Assembly (NCBI GenBank): GCA_024687845.1
Contig: JAILEL010000053.1
Coordinates: 1-21,440, forward strand
DNA from: Eubacterium sp.
GTDB lineage: Bacteria > Bacillota_A > Clostridia > Lachnospirales > Lachnospiraceae
DNA: 21,440 nucleotides
Direction: 5' to 3'
A program made the position numbers and the translations under genes. Position 1 is the stretch's first letter. Every line of letters starts with the position of its first letter. Positions 7,643 through 14,784 of this stretch are shown piece after piece. Under the pieces are notes generated by a model that was given only the letters and a program-made list of their open reading frames with translations, had not been told where the DNA came from and ran no database searches.

Positions 7643-9466
7643 TTACTTAACTTTGACACTTGATTTTGACCATGCAGAATAAACCTTCTTTCCATTAACT
7701 AACTTATATGCTCTGACACGAACATAGTACTTTTTTCCCCTTTTTAGCTTCTTTACAACTGCCTTTCCTGTTTTGGTATTTATCTTTTTAGCTCCTGCAA
7801 AGTTCTTTTTAAGGCTATACTGATATTCATAACCAGAAACTCTAGATGCCTTTTTCCAGGAAATAGTAATCATTCTTTTTCCAGGTCGAACCATTAATTT
7901 TGCCGGTTTTGCCGGTTTCACTAAGATGGTAGCCTTTTTAATAGTTCCCTTCCAATGTTCATCCCCTGATGTCTTAACTGTAATTACTGCTTTTCCAGGA
8001 CCATTAATGGAAACATAGCCATTTGAATAAACAGATACCACCTTTGAATTTGAGCTTGAATAGCTTATAACTCCTGTTTCTCCTTTTGTTGCCTGTACAT
8101 TCAGATTAAATCCGTTAGCTCCAGCAACATAAGATGCCTTCGGCTGTGACCAAGAAATAACTGGATTACCTTTTACAATTTGGAATGTGCTCTCTATACT
8201 ATTCATGTACATTCCAGTTCCTTCAATTATTGCTTTTGCAGTTCCGATTTCTTTGTTATTTGAATATGTTACGGTATAATCTGTATCTTTAACAAGTGTT
8301 TTTCCACCTTCGGTTACTGTAACAGCAGGAGTTATATCTTCACCTGTGTAAGTAACATTTGAAGCATTTAGTTTTATATTACATTTTCCAATATCTTTTA
8401 GTTTTACAATAACAGGATAAGCTGAGTTGGTAGTTCTTTCCCATTCAAACCAGTCTTTATTTGTTCCACGATTAGCATTTAATTTTGAGCAGAAGGCTGC
8501 CGTCTGCATTTCAGATGCTTTGAAATGTTCAATCCTGTTAGAAGAGGAACCTGCATCAAAAACAGAAAGCTCAGAGGATTCATTACTGTAATAACAATTG
8601 AATACTACACCTGTTGCTTTATAAGCAATAGCAGCGCCCATTTTTCCTGTATTACTATTCGTTACCTTTCCTACATTGTAACTATTATTAATTTCTCCAA
8701 TGTATCCCGCAATCCCTCCGGCATAACGTCCGGTAACACTGCCCATATTAGCACAATTATTTATTTTTCCTGAATTTAAAATAGCTCCTCCACAGATACC
8801 TCCAGTATATGAATCACCCTTTATATCTACATTAGAAGCAATCGTACAGTTTTTTATAATACCACCTTCATTTTCTCCAGCTATTCCTCCAACAAGATAA
8901 TAATAATTTTGATATTTATATGGATTAACTATTTTAGAACCCTTTACATGACAGTTATTGATTGTTCCACTATTTATATTTGCAATAGCTCCTATATCTT
9001 CTTTGATTTCAGATCTAATATCAGATTTATCTACTGTGACATTTTTTATTACTGCCCCATTCGTTACATAATTAAAAAGACCACCGCCGCCTGTACTTAT
9101 CATACCCGATATACTATGTCCACACCCATCAAATGTACCTTCAAAACGATCCACTCTATTAAAGTTATTCTGTGACACACCATCGAATGATATATCATTG
9201 GCCAGTTTAACCGTTGTGCCAGAATAATAATCATTTGAGCTGCCACACTGTGTTGCAAAATTATTCCAATCAATATAATCTTTAATCGTGACTACTGAAG
9301 TAGAGGCCGCTTTTTTTACATCCTCAATTTTATCAATAGTAATAGCATTACTATCGATGCTTTCTGCATGAACATTATTTACACCGTGCATTCCGACAAA
9401 ACTGCCCATAGCAAGTCCCGCCACTAAAGCAACTGTTGTAATCTTCTTTGTTAGTTTTGTTTTCAT
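7643..9466 (-). CDS. Secreted beta-helix/GLUG-like protein with Ig-like and Fn3-like domains
   Basis: A 607-residue exported protein. The signal peptide MKTKLTKKITTVALVAGLAM ends with probable cleavage after VHA (residue 34). Residues ~60-350 contain GLUG-like repeats (GGLFNYV, VGGIAGEN, TGGICGGA, AGGIAGYIG, each followed by a xxNCxxxGxV strand), which form a beta-solenoid common in surface adhesins. Then come an Ig-like region with the pattern YTGEDITPAVTV...DTDYTVTYSNN (~365-425), a second beta-rich region (~430-520) and an Fn3-like C-terminus (ITISWKKASRVSGYEYQYS...YYVRVRAY, ~525-607). No sortase motif or membrane tail. AAAGGAGG lies 11 bases before the ATG. It is followed by a 142-base gap and then the LRR operon, which has its own predicted promoter. 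Confidence 0.85.
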   Translation of the reverse strand: MKTKLTKKITTVALVAGLAMGSFVGMHGVNNVHAESIDSNAITIDKIEDVKKAASTSVVTIKDYIDWNNFATQCGSSNDYYSGTTVKLANDISFDGVSQNNFNRVDRFEGTFDGCGHSISGMISTGGGGLFNYVTNGAVIKNVTVDKSDIRSEIKEDIGAIANINSGTINNCHVKGSKIVNPYKYQNYYYLVGGIAGENEGGIIKNCTIASNVDIKGDSYTGGICGGAILNSGKINNCANMGSVTGRYAGGIAGYIGEINNSYNVGKVTNSNTGKMGAAIAYKATGVVFNCYYSNESSELSVFDAGSSSNRIEHFKASEMQTAAFCSKLNANRGTNKDWFEWERTTNSAYPVIVKLKDIGKCNIKLNASNVTYTGEDITPAVTVTEGGKTLVKDTDYTVTYSNNKEIGTAKAIIEGTGMYMNSIESTFQIVKGNPVISWSQPKASYVAGANGFNLNVQATKGETGVISYSSSNSKVVSVYSNGYVSINGPGKAVITVKTSGDEHWKGTIKKATILVKPAKPAKLMVRPGKRMITISWKKASRVSGYEYQYSLKKNFAGAKKINTKTGKAVVKKLKRGKKYYVRVRAYKLVNGKKVYSAWSKSSVKVK

Positions 9467-9765
9467 AAATCACAGTTCCTCCTTTTCACTTTGCATTATT
9501 GGTAAATCTAAAAATCATAGATATGATTTTCTTTGAGAAGTTTAGAAGTTAAAAACAATTAACATTTTCCAACCTATTAGTCACACTACCACACAAAAAT
9601 CAAAAGTGAAACCAAAGTGACATAATTAACCATTTTAGCGTCAAAACTAACAACAAACATTTTTTTAATCTAAAAAGACTGTCGTCTCAGTGTGAATCAC
9701 TTATAACGACAGTCCTATATATTTATCTCACCAAATATTTATTCTTTCTTCTGAGGAGTTATCAA
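9467..9765. promoter_or_regulatory. 299-base gap with leader palindrome and direct repeat
   Basis: No gene is seen here. It holds, on the 5' side of the gene at 9466, a 20-base near-palindrome at 9511-9530 (9-bp arms AAAATCATA and TATGATTTT around GA). It also holds a direct repeat AAAGTGA at 9603-9609 and 9614-9620, one helical turn apart. Either could be a regulator site for the secreted protein. I found no -35/-10 pair good enough to call. The right part carries the terminator of the lipoprotein gene. Confidence 0.4.
9677..9714 (-). terminator. Rho-independent terminator of the lipoprotein gene
   Basis: A 9-bp perfect stem (9677-9685 with 9706-9714, GACTGTCGT and ACGACAGTC) has a 20-base loop. 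On the - strand it is followed by TTTTTAGATTAAAAAAA, a T-rich tract suited to release of the transcript coming from 9766. Confidence 0.75.
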
Positions 9766-11475
9766 CTATAGTACAGAATTTAAATATATTTCTACAATCA
9801 CTCCATTTTTAACTTTTATTATAAGCTGTGATGTTGCCTCGCCCATAGTAAGACTTGTCTTATCCAAAGTCTCATAATCATTTCTACGTTTCTGTTGGCT
9901 TTCACAAATATTTTCGTATGTTGTTAGACCTTCAACACTACATTCAAATGCCTCATACCATTTACAATCTATTCCTATTGGATAACTGATTTCAAATGGC
10001 TGAAGATACTCGTTTTCAAGTTTTGGTGCTGTATCAGCTACAACATTCAACTTACCATTAGCAAATTCAAACTTCATTACCTGATACATTAATGGTTCAT
10101 ATATTTCAAAACCGTAATCAAGAATTGCCTGTCTGAAACTACTGTAATTATATAACTTATAATTGTTCTCATAAGCATTTATCTCCTGAATATCACCGCT
10201 AGCATATTCCTGGCTAAATTCATTTGCAGCCTCATCATAGGAACTATAATCCTTGCCATTAACCTTATATGAACAGTATGCTGAATCTTTATACAAATTA
10301 TTATCCGAATAATCATAATCACCTGGTATCCTTGAATTCCAATCAGTATCAAGAATTATCTCAAACTGATTAGCTGATGACCAGGAACCTGTTTCATCAT
10401 AATACATATATTCTGTTATGGTTCTATTTGCTATCTGCTGAAATGCTCCGCTTACGATATAAATACTTCCACCACCTCCTTCATAAATTGGATTGCCATA
10501 TCCCAGACTGTTTAATTTATTAAACTTGTCAAGATAATAGACTTCTCTACCACCATCTACATCCTCCATAATAACTTCTGGAATATTATCCTGGTTTGGA
10601 TTGATCACATAATAATGCGTGTATTCATCATCCTGAAATTCATAACTATTAATATATGCTTCTTTCCATGCTTCATCATCAGAATTTGCGGCATCATCTG
10701 ATATGCCTTTGAAAGCTTTATAAGCATCATACATGTTGGTCCATTTTACACCGCCTTCCAGCATATTATTAAAATCGCCTAACGATTTGATATAAGAGTC
10801 ATACTTATCTTTGCTTACTTCTTCTCCATTTTCCATATTACCTATATAATACCTATTTTCTCCAGTATAGGTGGTATTGTCCAAAATGGGTTCATAGTAA
10901 GCTACTATCTTTGTTTCTCCTTCAGATAACATCCCATAATTGTCTTCTTTATACATTCCACCATAGTAATAATATCCCTGTCGTTCTACATATCCAAAAA
11001 ATGTAGCGCTTGAATAACATAACTGTATAACCTCACCATCATGATATGAAAGCGCTAAGCATCCATTTGATGGAACCATAACTAGTTCAGGAATATCGTC
11101 ATCGTCTATATAAACAAATTCATAGCTAGTAATACTGCCATATGAACCATCCATTAGATATTTCTCATATGCAGCATAAGCCAGCTCTTCAGGAGTATTT
11201 GGCTCAGTTCTGAAATCACCAACCACTTCATCAGATATTTTTTCATCTGTATTTTCACTTATAATTTCTTCGGTTTCATTTTCTATGCTTGTTTCACTTT
11301 CTGTGTTAATTTCATTTTCTGTACTATCGTCTTTTTCTTCTTTAAAATCACTATCTTCAATAACCTCTGTATTATTCTCTTGTATCTCAGCATTATCTTC
11401 TGATTTTCCACATCCACATAATGAAGATATCACCATACCAGAAACTATAACACCTGCCACTAACTTCTTAACCAA
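9766..11475 (-). CDS. Secreted lipoprotein of unknown function with acidic DxDxxPEL motifs
   Basis: A 569-residue lipoprotein. A basic start (VKK), hydrophobic stretch and lipobox LCGC put the lipidated Cys at residue 22. An acidic Glu/Asn/Thr-rich spacer (~23-90) follows, lifting the folded part off the membrane. The folded part carries YIDDDDIPELVM (122-133) and a related INPNQDNIPEVIM (291-303), a calcium-loop-like motif seen in many secreted clostridial proteins. I do not recognise the rest. The start is an unusual TTG at 11475: the next Met would remove the signal peptide's basic end, and AAGGGGA lies about 10 bases upstream. It is transcribed alone from the promoter at 11512-11539 and ends at its own terminator. 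It may act as a surface-binding or sensing protein; no enzymatic motif is visible. Confidence 0.8.
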   Translation of the reverse strand: MVKKLVAGVIVSGMVISSLCGCGKSEDNAEIQENNTEVIEDSDFKEEKDDSTENEINTESETSIENETEEIISENTDEKISDEVVGDFRTEPNTPEELAYAAYEKYLMDGSYGSITSYEFVYIDDDDIPELVMVPSNGCLALSYHDGEVIQLCYSSATFFGYVERQGYYYYGGMYKEDNYGMLSEGETKIVAYYEPILDNTTYTGENRYYIGNMENGEEVSKDKYDSYIKSLGDFNNMLEGGVKWTNMYDAYKAFKGISDDAANSDDEAWKEAYINSYEFQDDEYTHYYVINPNQDNIPEVIMEDVDGGREVYYLDKFNKLNSLGYGNPIYEGGGGSIYIVSGAFQQIANRTITEYMYYDETGSWSSANQFEIILDTDWNSRIPGDYDYSDNNLYKDSAYCSYKVNGKDYSSYDEAANEFSQEYASGDIQEINAYENNYKLYNYSSFRQAILDYGFEIYEPLMYQVMKFEFANGKLNVVADTAPKLENEYLQPFEISYPIGIDCKWYEAFECSVEGLTTYENICESQQKRRNDYETLDKTSLTMGEATSQLIIKVKNGVIVEIYLNSVL

Positions 11476-11511
11476 TTTAGATCTTCCCCTTTCGTTTTAA
11501 ATTAATTGCTC

Positions 11512-11539
11512 ATTATAATGTTTTTTTTATTTCTCTCAA
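11512..11539 (-). promoter_or_regulatory. Predicted promoter of the lipoprotein gene
   Basis: A consensus TATAAT (11512-11517 on the - strand) lies 16 bases from TTGAGA (11534-11539), with an A-tract in the spacer. A small 4-bp stem followed by seven T residues around 11600 may weakly terminate the GTPase transcript coming from the right, but it is too short to call. Confidence 0.65.
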
Positions 11540-11650
11540 TCGAATAGACAAAAATGACATCTTTAATGACAAAAACAACAAAACAAAAAATAAAAACATC
11601 GTCGAACAAAAAAACAGAAAGAATCAGTCTGGCTTGCGACCAAGGCTTTT

Positions 11651-11672
11651 GTTACTATTCACGGTTAACTCA
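11651..11672 (+). repeat. Dispersed repeat copy 2, overlapping a stop codon
   Basis: An exact consensus copy with core at 11653-11669. Its last three bases (11670-11672) are the TGA stop of the GTPase-NYN gene read on the - strand. It shares 36 identical bases with copy 1. Confidence 0.85.
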
Positions 11673-14504
11673 GAATACACTCTCAAGCGCACTGCCCCGA
11701 AGGCTCTTATAGTCCTCCTCCAGCTGTGCAGCACTCATCAGGATTGAGTCTTCTCCCCGGATTATCAGCTGTATCATTCCATCAGACGTGGCCACTGTAA
11801 TATCAAAGTTCTTTGAATTCTCGACTGTAAATCTGGCAATATACTGATCTGCAGTCTCAGCCTCCTTGGTATATACAACATGCACGCCCAGATAATCCAT
11901 CTTCTTAGTATATCCGCCTCTGACATTATAAGCATCAAAAACCACTATTATCTCTGTATCCTTTAAGACCTTATATTCTGACATCATATCAAGCAACTTA
12001 TACCTTGCAGATTCAAGCGCAATTGACTGGCTCTCTTTAGTTCCCTTTCCATCCTGAAGCAGCTCTTTAAGGCAGCCCCAGGCATGTATAATGTTATAAC
12101 CATCGACAAGGAGATATTTCTTTTTTACTTTTATTTTATTCATCTTGTCAGAATACTTATCTTTATTTACTGGATTTTCTGATACGCCTGTATTACTATC
12201 AGTTCCGGAACCATTCTTTACTTCTGAATTATCAATGCTACTCTTTGCCTCTGAATTTCCAGAGCCACTCTTAGCTGAAGAATTCCCATAATATCTCGAC
12301 ATATTTCTCGTAAGATATACTCTCTTCGTCCTGCGGTTTTCCTTTCCTGCATTGGAATGTGTGGCACTTCGTAAAATGCTGTCTATCTCGTCTGTTCCTA
12401 TTGCCTTTGGAGCTCCACCATCAGAGGAACGCTTTTCATCTGCAAGTCTTCGGGCTATTTCAGCTTCTCTGGCAATCCTTTCGTCATCAGACTCATTTTC
12501 CACGCTCAGATAATCAGCTTCTCTGTCTGGAAGATGCATCAGCTTCTCACATTCATACCATGGCACATAATATCCAGCTCCATGATCTATAAATATGCTG
12601 CCTGACGGATTGTACTTATCACTATCCGGGTCATAGGAAGCTTCAGACAGTATCTCATTCACTTCTGAATCCGGGATTTCTACATAGCCATTCATTTTAA
12701 GTTCAATCGTGCCTCTTCCTGAAGTATATTCAGTAAGCTTCGACTGATAATTCACTATGCATCTTGCAGGCGCCGTACCTATAAGAGAGCCATCTGCTTC
12801 CAGAGTACACCTTCCTCCCATATCTGTTATCTCAGTCATAACTCTGCCAACACATTCATTTGGAAGGTCTATTACGAAGCTGAACTCTGGCTCAAGCAAA
12901 ATGTTCACAGTCTTCATGAGTCCCTGACGAATAGCTCTTCTAACCGCCTCCCGAAAGTCCTGACTGTCAGTATGCTTCAAATGCGCCTTTCCAGCAATCA
13001 GAGTAAATCGGATATCAGTAAGTTCCGAACCTGTAAGAACTCCTACAGGTGCAGCGTTGGTTATAGTTGAAATGATGGTCTTCTGCCAGTTGATATCCAG
13101 CTCATTAACACTAAGATCACTGGCAACCTCTATTCCCATGCCACGTGGAAGAGGTTCCATCAGTATCTGAACCTCTGAATAATGGCGAAGTGGTTCAAAA
13201 TGTCCATATCCAATCACAGGGTACATTATGGTTTCCTTATGAACGAAGCTTCCCTTCACAAAATCCACCTGAACTCCATAGCGTTCCAGTATTGTTTCCT
13301 TCAGGATTTCAACCTGAAAATCTCCCATAACTGAGATGCACACTCTCTCCTCATCGATTACTTCAAGCTGAAGCAATGGATCCTCCATTGCCAGCTCCTT
13401 CAGCTTTGGAAGAAACACTCTGAGTGATACCTCCTTAGGAAGCTCGAGCTCGAATCTGAGAACTGGTCTCAGACTTTGATCATCTATATCACTTTCTTCT
13501 CCAAGTCCCATGCCTGCAAATGTATTCTCAAGTCCAACAAAGGTCACTACATCCCCAGCTTCAGCAGTGTCAAGATTTTCGTATTTGCCACCACTGTAGC
13601 ATCTTATCTGACTTATCTTTTCACCAGCCAGTCTCTCGTCATCAATCGTGCTTCTGACTGCTATTTTTCCACCTGTAATCTTGGCAAAGGACAGCTTGTG
13701 GCCTTCCTCGAAGCCTATCTTGAAAACCTTTGCCGAAAATGTATCCTTATATTCTATTTCTGGAAGGTATTTTGTCAGGATATTTATCAGCTTATCAACA
13801 TTCTGATTTTTCAGCGCTGAACCTGTTATAACTGGATGCAGCGTACCGGAATATATCAGTTCTATGATATCCTCTGTAGATATCTCACCTTCTTCCAGAT
13901 ATTTTTCTATAGTTCTCTCTGAAAGGGAAGCGATTTCCTCGTATTTATCCTTAGCTAATTCAAAGGATGAACCTTCTGCAGAGCTTATATTTTCATTCAT
14001 ATCATCTATGAATGAGATGAATCCATCACCTAGTCTTTCATTCAGTTCTGCAATAATTTCATAAACCGGGCGTTCGCACATATCCATCTTATTTACAAAA
14101 ACAAAATAAGGGACTTTGTATCGCCTGAGCATTCCGGCAAGACGTTTTGTAGAAGCTGTTACTCCATCGGGACCACTCACCAGAAGAACTCCAGCATCAA
14201 GTACAGTCAGAGCTCTCTGTGCTTCACCTATAAAGTCTTCATGGCCAGGAGTATCTATAATTGTAATCTTTACATCTTCACTCGCGTTATTTAATTCTTT
14301 ATCTTTATCAAGCATGCATACAGCCTGCTTTGAGAGGATGGTAACTCCTCTTTTCTTTTCCAGTACTTCAGTATCAAGAAAAGCATCACCATTATCAACT
14401 CTTCCAGCAGTTCTGATAATTCCCATATCATAAAGCATGCTTTCAGTAAGCGTTGTTTTTCCCGCATCAACATGAGCGAGAATCCCAAGACTGATCTTTT
14501 TCAT
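11670..14504 (-). CDS. Tet(M)/EF-G-like translational GTPase fused to NYN/Rae1-type endoribonuclease
   Basis: A 944-residue protein. The N-terminus is a ribosome-protection-type GTPase: G1 AHVDAGKTT (10-18), G2 RGVTI (52-56), G3 DTPGH (84-88), G4 NKMD (138-141) and G5 TGSALK. The EF-G-like domains that follow have GYGHFEPLRHYSEV and an RVMTEITDMGG C-terminal fold. A hydrophilic, Ser/Asn/Gly-rich linker (~670-793) leads to a NYN/PIN-like domain (794-940): VDGYNII (Asp801, Asn804), VVFDAYN (Asp857), ETADQYI (Asp886) and ATSDG (Asp908). That is the layout of YacP/Rae1, the B. subtilis nuclease that cuts mRNA in the ribosomal A site. The ATG has AGGTGA upstream. A typical Tet(M) is ~640 residues and lacks the extra domain. 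Fusion suggests ribosome-targeted mRNA cleavage (inference). Tetracycline resistance cannot be claimed from this. Confidence 0.9.
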   Translation of the reverse strand: MKKISLGILAHVDAGKTTLTESMLYDMGIIRTAGRVDNGDAFLDTEVLEKKRGVTILSKQAVCMLDKDKELNNASEDVKITIIDTPGHEDFIGEAQRALTVLDAGVLLVSGPDGVTASTKRLAGMLRRYKVPYFVFVNKMDMCERPVYEIIAELNERLGDGFISFIDDMNENISSAEGSSFELAKDKYEEIASLSERTIEKYLEEGEISTEDIIELIYSGTLHPVITGSALKNQNVDKLINILTKYLPEIEYKDTFSAKVFKIGFEEGHKLSFAKITGGKIAVRSTIDDERLAGEKISQIRCYSGGKYENLDTAEAGDVVTFVGLENTFAGMGLGEESDIDDQSLRPVLRFELELPKEVSLRVFLPKLKELAMEDPLLQLEVIDEERVCISVMGDFQVEILKETILERYGVQVDFVKGSFVHKETIMYPVIGYGHFEPLRHYSEVQILMEPLPRGMGIEVASDLSVNELDINWQKTIISTITNAAPVGVLTGSELTDIRFTLIAGKAHLKHTDSQDFREAVRRAIRQGLMKTVNILLEPEFSFVIDLPNECVGRVMTEITDMGGRCTLEADGSLIGTAPARCIVNYQSKLTEYTSGRGTIELKMNGYVEIPDSEVNEILSEASYDPDSDKYNPSGSIFIDHGAGYYVPWYECEKLMHLPDREADYLSVENESDDERIAREAEIARRLADEKRSSDGGAPKAIGTDEIDSILRSATHSNAGKENRRTKRVYLTRNMSRYYGNSSAKSGSGNSEAKSSIDNSEVKNGSGTDSNTGVSENPVNKDKYSDKMNKIKVKKKYLLVDGYNIIHAWGCLKELLQDGKGTKESQSIALESARYKLLDMMSEYKVLKDTEIIVVFDAYNVRGGYTKKMDYLGVHVVYTKEAETADQYIARFTVENSKNFDITVATSDGMIQLIIRGEDSILMSAAQLEEDYKSLRGSALESVF

Positions 14505-14525
14505 TTGTTTGTCACCTGTATTTTT

Positions 14526-14547
14526 GTTACTATTTACGATTTATATT
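14526..14547 (+). repeat. Dispersed repeat copy 3 (diverged)
   Basis: GTTACTATTTACGATTTA matches the left part of the consensus with substitutions and lacks the right-hand TTAAC. It lies in the leader of the GTPase-NYN gene, 22 bases upstream of its ATG. Confidence 0.6.
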
Positions 14548-14569
14548 TTTATTCCGGATATATTTTAAC

Positions 14570-14591
14570 GTTACTATTCACAGTTAACATT
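14570..14591 (+). repeat. Dispersed repeat copy 4
   Basis: GTTACTATTCACAGTTAAC matches the consensus with one substitution; the terminal CTCA is replaced by CATT. Its right end overlaps the -10 predicted for the GTPase-NYN promoter. Confidence 0.8.
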
Positions 14592-14617
14592 TTAACAACT
14601 AGACATATTCATGGCAA
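14589..14617 (-). promoter_or_regulatory. Predicted promoter of the GTPase-NYN gene
   Basis: On the - strand TTGCCA (14612-14617) lies 17 bases from TAAAAT (14589-14594). Transcription would start near 14582, giving a leader of about 78 bases that contains repeat copies 3 and 4. Confidence 0.5.
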
Positions 14618-14655
14618 GAACTTCATAAGCACTGCTACTTCCCCGGTTAACATCC

Positions 14656-14677
14656 GATACTATTCATGGTTAACTCA
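14656..14677 (+). repeat. Dispersed repeat copy 5
   Basis: TACTATTCATGGTTAACTCA is intact except for one substitution within the core and GAT for GTT at the left end. It lies about 40 bases upstream of the -35 of the diguanylate cyclase promoter. A half copy (GGTTAAC, 14645-14651) lies just before it. Confidence 0.8.
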
Positions 14678-14696
14678 AAAAGCATTCTTAAGTCCC

Positions 14697-14746
14697 CGTG
14701 AAGGCTTCACGACAGTCTTGTCACAAAGCCCTTAAAATGTTATAAT
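14697..14746 (+). promoter_or_regulatory. Promoter and adjacent dyad of the LacI-GGDEF gene
   Basis: TTGTCA (14718-14723) and a perfect TATAAT (14741-14746) are 17 bases apart. Directly upstream of the -35 is a 15-base dyad (14697-14711, CGTGAA and TTCACG around GGC), placed where an activator or repressor could act. Confidence 0.75.
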
Positions 14747-14784
14747 AATTATGTCTATCAAGACTTGTATTAAGGGGTAAAAAT

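Noticed and set aside
8197..8212. TACTATTCATGTAC as another dispersed repeat copy
   Set aside because: Only about the left half matches, it lies in the middle of the secreted-protein coding sequence, and the right half is absent.
11590..11625. Terminator downstream of the GTPase-NYN gene
   Set aside because: Only a 4-bp stem precedes the T tract; it is too weak to list as a feature.
11670..14504. Calling the GTPase a tetracycline resistance gene
   Set aside because: It has the ribosomal-protection fold, but I cannot align the domain IV loops against true Tet(M)/Tet(O); many chromosomal relatives do not confer resistance.
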